Position numbers and translations under genes: made by a program. A DNA stretch of 64,000 nt from Sesamum alatum (taxonomy: Eukaryota > Streptophyta > Magnoliopsida > Lamiales > Pedaliaceae), in NCBI GenBank assembly GCA_034509735.1, contig JACGWO010000001.1:30755966-30819965 (forward strand), written 5' to 3'. This document shows positions 42,962-53,478 of this stretch, piece by piece. The notes under the pieces were generated by a model. The model saw nothing but the letters and a program-made list of their open reading frames with translations, had not been told where the DNA came from and made no database searches. Each line of letters begins with the position of its first letter. The first letter of the stretch is position 1.

Positions 42962-45282
42962 TGAAAGAAATCGGTGGATCGGCCCGGGAGATGAGCGCGT
43001 ATAGCGGAAGCGCGGAATAGTGCGTAATAAAATTACAAAGCATAATTAAATCGAATTTAAATCATGCATAATATACATAAACGAATCAAGGGGTGTGCCC
43101 TTGATTCTCCCGGGCGTTTGGTGTATCTCATGTTCAATAAAAACACAACATGGAGGCCATAGAATTGAAACCGGAAAAACGAAATTAAAGAACCTACCCG
43201 GTTGTAGTTTTGTCTTCGTTTCGGCTACACGCATTGTTCCCCGTTTTGCACCAAGATCTCAAATAAGAGACCCTCTAAATCATCTCACTCGCTCCACCGG
43301 AAAGCAAACAACCCTTGTGCTAGCAAGAAATAATTTGGGGAGAAGAGACATCGATAGACGCTATGAATTAACGCAATCAATGTCTCTTATGTTCTTAACT
43401 TGAATAAATCAAGAAGAACAAAGTAGTATTCTTGGAGAGAAGAAAGAGGAGTGGACGAATTTGAGAGGGAATTTGAGAGATGAGAGTTGTAGAGAATAGT
43501 TGGTGTAAGTGTGTGTTTTTTAAGTATTTATAGAAGATGGAATTCCTATTCCTTCTCAAACTCTTCCAAAGAGACACACTTTGACTAGGATTTTGACCTA
43601 GTCAAATCCTAGTCAAATTAGGCTTTGATTAAGTCAAATTAATCATGGCCCTTCATCTCATCATTCTCTAGATCAAATCTTGTCCATCCATTTTGATGGG
43701 CTTTATGGAATGGGCCTATTTAATTCTAAATTAAATATTCCCATGGACTTTATATTAAAATCCTATTTAATATACTAAGCCCATTAATTAATGGAATGGA
43801 CTTTATTTAATTCCAAATTAAATAGTCCATGGACTTTATATTAAATCCTATTTAATACCAAGCCCATTAATTAATTCCATAGAATGGGATTATTTAATTC
43901 TAAATTAAATAGTCCCATGGACTTTATATTAAATCCTATTTAATATACTAAGCCCATTAATTAATTAATGGAATGGACTTTATTTAATTCCAAATTAAAT
44001 AGTCCATGGACTTTATATTAAATCCTATTTAATACCAAGCCCATTAATTAATTAATTCACCCTTTTAATCTAATTAAAAGGAAAGCCCATGCTTTGTAAA
44101 ATTCATAAATCTAATTTATGAACTCATGCCCGATTATTCCAAATAATACATCGAGGCTTGTATCTCCAAGAAGTATAATTTAATTCCATTAAATTAAACC
44201 TTCTCCCGGAATTAATTCCAAATTAATTCCCTTTCATTTGGTGTAGCGGGTGTGACTCTTTAGGTTCACCTTTCAGCTAGACTTGGACCTACTTTTCGTT
44301 ATTTCATAACTAAAGTAGTCCGTTACCATGGGTGGCCATCTAGCAACGGTCCATGGCACTAGAGACTAGGTGAATTTATGGTGTGAACATTTAGGCTCCG
44401 AGTTATACGCAGGTGCGGTCCTACCGACGCTCGATACGTACGGGTACGGTCCTACTGTCGCCTGTCTCCCGGCCTTTAGTCTAGGGGTCGGTTCCCATCG
44501 TTGACTAGGCAACTATGCATAATGCTCGAGATAGGTTTAACTCGACGTAGGAAATCCTTTCCCACTACATCAAGTGCTATGGCCATAGACTTTGTGAGTC
44601 TAAACCATCTCCGAGCGCATAGGAGATCTTGCTGTCATATCCTTTGACAGGGGACAGATCCTATCTTGGAATTCACCGTTCTTACATACTCCGACTGCAC
44701 TGGACGAGGCTTATGATGACCATGTGATATAATCGGTCAAATTTCACCAGATCCAAGATACAGCCTTAGTATGTAGGGGACTGCCGTGATCCTCAAGTCC
44801 GAGGACTAATCCCGTACTATCGGAACCGGGAATACGAGTCATACCGACCAAGCCCGAGTAGCTTCTATATGACGATTCCCGCGAGTCACCTCAGTCGGCC
44901 GCTCCCCAGCTGACCGACCCACTAACACTGCTTAGACGATCCTCGTCACCCGTCGATGAAACACGACAGCAGATGCTTAGTGCAAGTCTCAAATGGATTC
45001 TCGATGCCCTGTCTCGAGATTCCTTTGACTTGGAGTATTTCAGACTGATTCGGCGAAACTGATTTCATGAACCTACCTCCAAGCGTAGTTCCAATTTCCC
45101 GAAATGTTATTTCAGTCTGTGGGCGTTTGTTGTGACATCGTAACGATGCAAGCAGTAAGTACAACAAACTCATGCCTATGAATCCTTACTACATTCATTA
45201 ACATAATATTACTTGTTCACAGATTGACGAATGGTTCTCAGAACAGCCAATACCATTGACTTTCTGGTCACCTATTCTAACA
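42962..45282 (-). repeat. 5' LTR of E5
   Basis: 2,321 bases, nearly identical to 35063-37381. TATA-like box at 43525-43533 on minus. Right end CTATTCTAACA is followed by target duplication ATAAC. Confidence 0.93.
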
Positions 45283-45515
45283 ATAACTTCACACATCTAG
45301 GTTCGGGCATAGTTCAGCAAACTACTCAAACTGTACCAAAATCGAAGTTTCAATTCGTACTGAATATTGAACCAAAAATTCGATCTGATTTCAATTTTGG
45401 CTACTAATTAATCGTATTGAATCAAATGCTGAATCTTTTTAATATATATATATATATATATATACTACCGAATTTATTGTTAAATTCGTACTGAATATTG
45501 AACCAAAAATTCGAT
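45283..45515. other. Host spacer with 34-base direct repeat
   Basis: A 34-base sequence starting AATTCGTACTGAATATTGAA occurs at 45352-45385 and 45483-45516. The second copy runs exactly up to the CACTA terminus, sharing its first C. A (TA)n microsatellite lies at about 45441-45465. No gene seen. Confidence 0.75.
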
Positions 45516-46260
45516 CACTACAAAAAAAAGCGGGAATTGAAACGGTAACAGGAACGATTTTTTTATTATTTGGAACGTTAAATACTTCACTTGAACCTTT
45601 TGGACTGCAATTAGGAATGGTTGAGGAACGGGAGGCTATCCGTGGCAATAAGAGGCGATCCTAATTAGTAGGAACGGTAACTAGTTTACCGTTCCTATTT
45701 GGGAACGATTTTTGGCACCTTTTCGTTCTACCGTTCCTAATTACCTTCTTACGTATAAATTTATATTTTTGCATTTGGAACACTTTATAAACATCAGGAA
45801 CGGTAGCATTGAAACTAAATCGCGCAATTAGGAATGGTCGTTAGAACATATTTTGGAATAGTCTCCTTATGTTGTAGATAAAATTTAGCATGGTGTCTGG
45901 AATACATGTAGGAATGCTTAGTCGTAGAGATTATGACCGGCAACTGGAATATATTTTGTCGCGACACTTAGGAACGGTTTTAGCACTCTAACTTTGGAAC
46001 CATTTTGGACCGATTTTTGGTATTGTCTTTAGAACGAAAGCCTAACCACGAAAGAATTGATTTTGGAATACAATTAGGCACGGTAGATTCTGTCTTTAGG
46101 AACGGTTGGCATGCGCTGATTAACCGTCTAAAGTACCGTTCCTAAATAGTTGGAATGGTTGTTTCATCGGTATTGGGAACGATAAGTTTTTGAAAAAGTC
46201 AAATATAGGAACGAACTGTGCGCTGATTAACCGTCTAAAGTACCGTTCCTAAATAATAAA
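45516..46260. repeat. 3' subterminal motif array of the CACTA element
   Basis: About a dozen copies of GGAACGGT or its near variants in both orientations (for example AGGAACGGTAAC and ACCGTTCCTA near 45671-45704, TACCGTTCCTAAATA near 46133 and 46240). Such subterminal repeats are the binding sites of the accessory TNPA-like protein in CACTA elements. 46261-46408 is AT-rich and unremarkable. Confidence 0.82.
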
Positions 46261-46408
46261 TTATTTATTTTTTATATTAATAGTTTTTATCATTTAAATA
46301 TAAATTAAATTATTAATAATATTTTGATTATATAATTAATATTTAAATATGAAAAAATGCATAATTTAGAAATAAAAATTATATTAAATACGAATATTAT
46401 CCGATTTG

Positions 46409-47333
46409 TGTTAGAATAGGTGACCATGTAAGCCAATTTTGGCAGGAATATGTAACCTATGTCTAGACAATTTCAGGTGTTTGATAAAAACATTTATGAA
46501 TAAAGAAGTGAAAAGTTTATATGGCAATACTTTGTTTACGTTCACTTATATCTGCTTTTACATATCTGTTCACTACGCAAACAATGCCCACGGATTGAGA
46601 ATCGATTTCGGGGATTGGGACTACACTTGGAGGTAGGTCCATGAAATCAGTCTTATCGAATCAGTTCGGAAATCTCCAAGTCAAGGAATCCCGAAAATGG
46701 GTACCGGGATTCCCTTTGAGACTTGCACTAAGCATCTGCTGTCGTATTTCATCGACGGGTGATGAAAATTGAAGGATGATGAAAATTCCAACACACACAC
46801 ACAAACACACAATTTTCGGCCCCCTCTCCCATCTCTCTCGTCCGCCCTCTCTCTCCACTCTCTCCAAGAAATTATTTTCTAGTTCTCTTGTTCTTGGAAC
46901 ATTAGAACTTAGATGAATCAATACCGTTAATTGATAACGTGTCGTTGGTTCATCCACTCCAAAATATACACTTGTTCGTTGCTAGCACGACGTACAAGAT
47001 ACGTGGGTGGATCGTGTGTCACGATTTGGAGGGTCTCAAGAACGAGATCTCGGTGTAAAACGGGGAACAACGCGTGTAGCTGTTGAAGACGAAAACAACA
47101 ACGGGTAGGTCTCGTTTAATATTTTCGTCCTCTTTAATTTTCTACCCTATGGCCTCCATGATCTTTTATATGTTCTTTAATCATGAGATACACCGAACAC
47201 CCGGAAATCTCAAGGGTACACCCCTTGAGCGTGTTCTTTAATTCATTAAAGCATGCTTCAATTTTTTGTATTTTATTTTATATCGTGCTTCCGCATTCGC
47301 GCAATTTCCCGGGACGATCCACGATTTTTTTCA
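46409..47333 (+). repeat. 5' LTR of E6 with internal deletion
   Basis: 925 bases against 1,993 in the 3' LTR. The gap falls after TCGACGGGTGA (46752-46762) and resumes at AATTGAAGGATGATG (46767), corresponding to about 53832-54905 of the 3' LTR. It includes the TATA box at 54882-54890. Four filler bases (TGAA) sit at the joint, resembling the neighbouring GATGAAAATT. Confidence 0.92.
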
Positions 47334-47334
47334 G

Positions 47335-47347
47335 TGGTATCAGAGCC
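47335..47347 (+). other. Primer-binding site of E6 (initiator Met tRNA)
   Basis: TGGTATCAGAGCC, one base after the LTR end. Confidence 0.92.
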
Positions 47348-49411
47348 TGGTTCGGTGTATAGGCCTAGGGTTTATGTGCGTTTTTAAGCATCAAACGTGA
47401 TATTGGCATGTTTTTAATTAAATCTTGATTTTCTTGATTTTAAAGCATGTCGTTTTATGGCTTTCGATTCGTGTGAATTTCTAAATATTGGTATTTTTTC
47501 TGTTTTTCTTGGGGAACGGGGTGGAATAATTGAACGAAAAATGAGAAACGCCGCAGCCGGCAAGGGAAGCCTGCGCGCGCACGGCTGGCAGCGCGCAGCC
47601 AGGGTAGCTGCGCGCAGGCGCGCGCGCACGCAGACGAGGGTGTCTGCGCGGGTTCGCCCGGCAGGCGTGCCTACTGCACGTCTGCGTGCGCACTGCGCAG
47701 GGCGCGGCCGGCAGCAAGCAAGCCAGCGCGCGCGCGAGGCAAGGGAGCCTGCGCGCGCAACGGCCTGCCGGAACGCCAGGCCGCGCAGCACGCTGCCAGC
47801 CAAGCGCGTGCGCACGCAGGCAGGGGCCTGCGCGCGCAGGGGTGGCAGGCTGAGCCTGCTGCCCTGTGCGCGCGGCGGCGGCTGCTAGGGTTTTAAAACC
47901 CTAGTAGTGTTTTTTTTAAATTATTTTCAATTTTAATTTTGAATTAATTCTGAAAAATTGTTTTTTTGGTTAAATAATGCCTAATTTTCTAAAGACATTA
48001 TTTTAGGAGTAAAATAAATTGGATTTGGAATCCCGGGGTTATTTTACTTAAAATAATGAGGAAAGGTTTTCCTAAAACGAGAAAATATTATTACCAATAT
48101 TTGTGTTTTATTTTTCACACGTTATGCACATATTCATTTATTTTATTATTTTGAATATTTATGATTGGAAATCATGTGTCGTTGGTATATTGTAATTATA
48201 TGATTAGATCATGTGATTATGTGTGTTGGATGGAAATGGATGATCACGAGCCTTAGACCGAATGTATGGTTTATTTTCTGTTGGGCCTGTGTGCCTCTTT
48301 TACTGCTTTCTCCTTCTCTCTTTCTAGTTGCCTTGGAATAATAAGGCATTCTACCTCCCTCCTTATGTACTCCCCCCGGATTTTCGTTGGGGTTTCTTTT
48401 TTTTTAATATGTAATGAGAGTAGACTAGGAGTGAGGTTTCTATTTTTGTAATTGGTGGAGAAGAAGGAAGGACCACATGGAGAGCCCAGACGGGAGGTCC
48501 CTTGGAGTTTTCCACGAACTGAAGAAAGAGAAAAGAGACCAAGGCCCATCAGCATGATGATTGGGTTATTATTAATGTAATAGTATAAGAGCAACCCTAG
48601 ATTGACCATAGATCCACTGCGGGCTCAGTAGGTCGCATAGGATTTGGGCTCGTGATCATCCAACAGGGGCGTGCTAGGCTTTAATTTTGCATGTGGTTAT
48701 TATGATGGATGAATGGGCTTTTATTTATCATATAACTGCTATGGATGGTTTAATTTACGCATTATGGATGTATGTGTGAATGTTTATTTATTTGAGATCT
48801 TGGTCATTTACTACTCTCACATTGGTTGGATCAATGTCAAAATATTAGACCCTAGACAAAATGGACATGAACTTTAGGAGTTTGTCCATGCCTTCCAATC
48901 CATGGCATAGTGAGGAAGCTACTTTAGGTCAATAGCGTGGTCTCACGAGTCGTGGCACGTTATTGTACTTAAAGGAAACTGCACTATATCATGAATGAAA
49001 AATGGGCTGCTGTTACCTGTCTCACGAGTCGTGGGGGTACCAGCGGGTCTGTGGCTCGGTCGATTGGGTTGGGTCTAACGCCCAATTAACATGATTCGCT
49101 TGGAGTCCTCGGGATCATGTGAAAGGGTGAGGCAATAATCTTGGGAATCTCGTGGAACGAGAATGGTATGGAATACCTTCCACAGGATCTTTTCCATGCG
49201 AATCGTAAAAGCGGGGTATGGGAAAAATCGTTGTGGATCCCAAGCCCACTAGGAAAGGATTTCCCAAAAATCACGTTTGAGAGTGCCGTTTTTTCGTATA
49301 AATAATGGGAGGATTAAATGACTAAAGTCCATGCATTTAATTATTTTATCAAACCACCGTCTTTTATTTTTCTGTTGATCGCGTGCTGTTTTCTAAAATG
49401 TAGATTTTAAA
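47348..49411 (+). promoter_or_regulatory. Leader of E6 with GC-rich hairpins and paired palindromes
   Basis: About 2.06 kb. GC-rich array at 47551-47890 with stems CAGC/GCTG (about 47596-47611), CAGAC/GTCTG (47631-47646), AGGC/GCCT (47737-47750) and CAGGC/GCCTG (47817-47830); loops are GGG-rich on this sense strand. Paired GTCTCACGAGTCGTG at 48940-48954 and 49019-49033. No credible gene; short frames here are compositional. Confidence 0.75.
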
Positions 49412-49851
49412 ATGTCTAAGAACCCACTTTCCACCATTCTTGAGACAAACAAATTCAATGGAACAAATTACAACGACTGGTTGCGCAATCTCAGGATAGT
49501 CCTAGATTACGAGAACCAAGGCTACGTCATGGACGAGCCTCTCCCTAGGACCTTGCCGGAAGTATCCACGCCAGAAGAACGTGAGACGTTCGAGACTTGG
49601 CATAAGGATAACCGGAAGGTCGTAGCGTCATACTTGCTTCGATGACCAATGAGATTCAGAAGCAATATGAAAGGCTAGACGATGTCCCTTCCATTATGGC
49701 TCGCCTTAAGGATTGCTATGCAGTCCCGGACCGGCATACTAGGTATGTCGCGACGAAGGCGTTCTTTGGAACTAAAATGACAGAAGGATCCTCTGTACAA
49801 GAGCACGGGATTAAAATGCTTACCCTGGTGGAAAAGCTCGAGGACCTATAG
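49412..49851 (+). pseudogene. Gag core of E6, two pieces
   Basis: MSKNPLSTILETNKFNGTNY starts at 49412. The frame breaks near 49622 (one T fewer than E1 at the KDNRKV position) and continues in 49642-49851 to KLEDL, where AAG has become TAG (49849-49851). Clearly the same Gag as E1. Confidence 0.85.
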
Positions 49852-49881
49852 GCAAGTCTCGATAATGAAACGTATATAGAT

Positions 49882-50634
49882 GTGATCCTTCAGTCACTCC
49901 CACCCTCCTTTGACCAATTTATCGTCAACTACAACATGAACGCACTTGAGAAGGGCATTCATGAGTTGATCAATATGTTGGTGCATACGAGGCAACGACT
50001 AAGAAGTCCACGCCTTCGGTATTGTTTGGAGGTGCTTCAACTTCCAATACAAAAGGCAAAGGTGCCGGACGTTGGAAGAAGAAGAAAGGGAAGGGAAAGG
50101 CCGTCAAAGCAGCTACGAACACTAAGAGTGTTCCCATTGCCAAAGAGGGAAAGGCAAAGGAAAGGGAAGGTTGTCTCCAAGCAACAGTCGAAGGCATATG
50201 ACATATGTATCAACTGCCGTGAGAAAGGGCATTGGAAGAGAGAGTGCCCCAAACTCTTCTCGAACCAAGGTATTTATGTGATTGAGGTTAATATGGTCAC
50301 TAATTCTGCCTCTTGGGTATTAGATACCGGCTGTGGAGCTCACATTTGCAATAACTTGCAGGTGTTGAAAAGAAGCAGAAAACTGGGTAGTAGGGACATG
50401 ATCCTGAAGCTTGGGAATGGCAAGGCCATCTCGGCAGAAGCAGTAGGATCCGCCACTCTAGTGATTAGTGATAATATTGGCATAGATTTAGAGAAAGTTT
50501 ATTTTGTACCTAGTATGATTAAAAACATCATTTCCATTCCATTGTTGGACAATAGTGGTTATGAGTTTAGAATTAATAAAAATTGCTTTTATTTGATGAG
50601 GTGGAATTGCTCATCTACTTGGTACATTGCATAA
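49882..50634 (+). pseudogene. Gag tail, zinc knuckle and protease of E6
   Basis: MILQSLPPSFDQFIVNYNMN leads, then about 60 residues read out of frame relative to E1 (shifts near 49984 and 50155), returning to CINCREKGHWKREC and WVLDTGCGAHIC. It ends LMRWNCSSTWYIA after another shift near 50600. Confidence 0.83.
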
Positions 50635-51205
50635 CGGGCTCTATATCTTGCAACAAACGAATTTCGTTCTCAACACTCAACACAAACGAAAATTAGATAA
50701 TAACGGGAACGCACGTCTGTGGCACGCTAGGCTAGGTCACATATCCCAAGACAGGATGAAGAGGTTGGTAGACTCAAAGAACCTAGAGGTTGGGGACTTG
50801 AGCGATCTACCAACTTGTGAATCCTGTCTAAGAGGAAAAATGACCAAGAAGCCCTTTGTAGGACAAAGTAGGCTTGCCACAGGTCTGTTGGACTTGGTCC
50901 ATACAGACGTATGTGGACCACTAAGGACGTAGGCCCGAGGTGGGTTCTCCTACTTCATAACCTTTACCGACGATCATTCACGGTATGGTTATGTTTACCT
51001 AATGAAGTACAAGTCTGAAGCTCTTGAGAGGTTTAAAGAATTCAGACTTGAAGTAGAGAACCAGACCAACTGCAAAATTAAAGTCCTACGGTTGGAGCGA
51101 GGCGGTGAATACCTTAGTACGGAGTTCCTAGATTATCTAAAAGAACATGGTATAAATATCAGAATGGACACCTCCAGGAACACCACAGTTAAATGGTGTC
51201 TCTGA
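50627..51205 (+). pseudogene. Integrase zinc module and core remnant of E6
   Basis: LWHARLGHISQDRMKRLVDS and CESCLRGKMTKKPF lead to LVHTDVCGPLRT and a TAG stop at 50930-50932 at the same Gln position that is a stop in E4. The core continues with TDDHSRYGYVYLM and, in 51002-51205, EALERFKEFRLEVENQTN and RGGEYLSTEF, breaking near 51155. Confidence 0.83.
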
Positions 51206-51224
51206 AAGGAGGAATCGAACCCTG

Positions 51225-52928
51225 TTGGACATGGTTCGGTCTATGATGAGTTTTACCAAATTGCCCTTATCCTTTTGGGGCTATGCACTAGAAACGGCAG
51301 CCAAATTGTTGAATTTAGCGCCTACTAGTACATTGACCCAAACGCCATATGAAATATTGCACGGCAAGCCTGCGTCCTACAACTACTTGAAAGTGTGGGG
51401 TAGCCCCGCATACGTCAAGAGGTTAGTGGGAGATAAGCTAGAATCCAGGTCTAGCTTATGCAGGTTCGTTGGATACCCTAAGGAAACTGCGGGTTATTAC
51501 TTTTATGACCCCTCGGAACAAAAGGTGTTTGTTTCAAGAAATGCAGTATTCTTGGAGCAAGGCTTCCCGGAGGATATCCAACCTGATGAGTTGATCCTTG
51601 AGGAATCAAGTGATGGAATCCAGCCATCAGACACAGCCGCGGAACCCTCACTTAGAGGATTCAGGATAGACAGCCGAAGGGCTGACCAACCTCGAGAGGT
51701 CCAACATGCTAGGCATGAAGGACAGCCTCAGGAACAGCCAGCCCCGGTTCCTGAACCACCGGCTCCGATACAGTCAGCGCCCACAGTCACCACTGACGTT
51801 CCCGTTCTCCGTAGGTCCACTAGAGAGTCCAGACCTCCAGTGAGATATGGCTTTCTAGGAGCGACCGATCTTTTGGATAATGATCCTAAGACATATGGAG
51901 AAGCGATGTCTGACATCGACTCCGGGAAATGGCTTGAGGCCATGAAAGCCGAAATGGACTCCATGAACGAGAACCAAGTCTGGAGTCTTGTAGATCCACC
52001 GAAAGGTGTTAAGCCAGTGGGCTGTAAGTGGGTCTACAAGCGCAAACTTGGCGTTGATGGAGAAGTCACAACCTTTAAGGCTAGGCTTGTAGCTAAGGGA
52101 TACACTCAACGACCCAGGGTCGATTTTGAGGATACCTACTCGCCAGTAGCCATGGCTAAGTCCATTCGGATCCTGCTCGCCATAGCAGCATGGTATGACT
52201 ATGAGATATGGCAGATGGACGTGAAAATGGCCTTCCTCAATGGTTTCGTTGAAGAAGAGATCTATATGGATCAGTCGGAGGGTTTCACAGTTACTGGAGA
52301 AGAACAGAAAATCTGTCGCCTCCAGAAGTCCATCTATGGCCTCAAACAAGCCTCCCGAAGTTGGAACATTCGCTTTGCCGAAGTAATACGGGGTTATCAC
52401 TTCATCAAAAACGAATCCTACCCTTGTGTATACAAGAAAGTCAGTGGGAGCTCAATAGTGTTCCTAGTGCTTTATGTGGATGACATTCTACTCATTGGTA
52501 ATGACGTTAGAATGTTAGGAAACACAAAAGCATGGTTGTCAACCCAGTTTTCCATGAAGGACTTGGGTGAAGCCTCCTACATCCTAGGCATCCAGATTGT
52601 CAGGGACAGATCTAAAAGGATGTTAGGACTCACCCAAAACTCGTATATGGAGAAAGTCCTAAAGAGATATCGAATGGACAACTCCAAACGAGGATTCCTT
52701 CCCATGAGGCATCGGATCAAGTTGTCCAAGAAACAGTCCCCACAGATTGATGAGGAACTTGAAAGGATGAAAGTCATCCCCTATGCTTCTGCCGTAGGTA
52801 GCATCCAATATGCGGTCCATTGCACTAGGCCTGACATTGCATACGCTTTGAGCGTAACAAGCAGATATCAGTCCTGCACAGGAGAGGCACATTGGAATGT
52901 TGTTAAGGGCATCCGTAAGGAGGACTAA
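51225..52928 (+). CDS. Integrase C-terminus and reverse transcriptase of E6
   Basis: 567-codon open piece. LDMVRSMM-type end of the integrase core, YLKVWGSPAYVKRLVGDKL, proline-rich linker, then RVT_2: VGCKWVYKRKLG, QMDVKMAFLNG (Thr to Met next to the catalytic-region Asp) and LYVDDILLIGND (52473-52484). It ends at RKED because AGGAGGACTAAGG is duplicated at about 52916-52937, shifting the frame before RNase H. The first Met is internal, not a true start. Confidence 0.88.
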   Translation: MDMVRSMMSFTKLPLSFWGYALETAAKLLNLAPTSTLTQTPYEILHGKPASYNYLKVWGSPAYVKRLVGDKLESRSSLCRFVGYPKETAGYYFYDPSEQKVFVSRNAVFLEQGFPEDIQPDELILEESSDGIQPSDTAAEPSLRGFRIDSRRADQPREVQHARHEGQPQEQPAPVPEPPAPIQSAPTVTTDVPVLRRSTRESRPPVRYGFLGATDLLDNDPKTYGEAMSDIDSGKWLEAMKAEMDSMNENQVWSLVDPPKGVKPVGCKWVYKRKLGVDGEVTTFKARLVAKGYTQRPRVDFEDTYSPVAMAKSIRILLAIAAWYDYEIWQMDVKMAFLNGFVEEEIYMDQSEGFTVTGEEQKICRLQKSIYGLKQASRSWNIRFAEVIRGYHFIKNESYPCVYKKVSGSSIVFLVLYVDDILLIGNDVRMLGNTKAWLSTQFSMKDLGEASYILGIQIVRDRSKRMLGLTQNSYMEKVLKRYRMDNSKRGFLPMRHRIKLSKKQSPQIDEELERMKVIPYASAVGSIQYAVHCTRPDIAYALSVTSRYQSCTGEAHWNVVKGIRKED

Positions 52929-53009
52929 GGAGGACTAAGGAGATGTTCTTAGTCTATGGCAATGGAGAACTAATTCTGGAAGGCTTTAGCGACGCTAGCT
53001 TCCAGTCTG

Positions 53010-53462
53010 ATGACGATGATGCCCAAGTCTCAATCGGGGTACGTATTCAAACTCAATGGAGGAGTAGTAGCTTGGAAAAGTTCCAAGCAAGCAACCATTG
53101 CTGACTCCACCACAGAGGCTGAATACATAGCAGCTTCAGAAGCTGCTAAGGAAGCGGTTTGGATGAGAAACTACATCCAAGAGTCGGGTGTGGTGCCTAG
53201 CATCGCCGAGCCTGTTGTCATCTTCTGTGATAACAACGGTGCAATAGCGCAAGCAAAGGAACCGAGATCTCATCACCGTTCCAAACACATTCTTAGACGC
53301 TACCATCTTCTTAGAGAAATGGTAGGAAGAGGTGACATCCGGATGGACCGAGTCAACTCAGCAGACAACACAGCAGACCCGCTGACAAAGCCTACGTCGC
53401 AGAGCGCTCATACGCAACATCTTGAGAAGATGGGGATTAGACATATGGGCAATTGGCTTTAA
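53010..53462 (+). CDS. RNase H of E6
   Basis: 150-codon piece: KSQSGYVFKLNGGVVAWKSS, the DNNGAIAQAKEPRSHH box and ADNTADPLTKP, with the natural stop before the polypurine tract. One extra C near 53021 (GCCCAAGTC) puts it out of frame with what precedes. Confidence 0.86.
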   Translation: MTMMPKSQSGYVFKLNGGVVAWKSSKQATIADSTTEAEYIAASEAAKEAVWMRNYIQESGVVPSIAEPVVIFCDNNGAIAQAKEPRSHHRSKHILRRYHLLREMVGRGDIRMDRVNSADNTADPLTKPTSQSAHTQHLEKMGIRHMGNWL

Positions 53463-53478
53463 AGGTCAAATGGGAGAT

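Larger units (their letters stand above)
35063..45282 (-). mobile_element. Copia element E5: complete structure, dead coding region
   Basis: LTRs at 35063-37381 and 42962-45282 are flanked by perfect target duplications ATAAC (35058-35062 and 45283-45287). The internal region 37382-42961 has polypurine tract, collinear gag-pol remnants, leader and primer-binding site. By eye the LTRs differ only by two single-base length changes over 2.3 kb, yet no domain of gag-pol is intact. Recent transposition of a long-dead master, using proteins supplied in trans, is the simplest reading. Confidence 0.93.
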
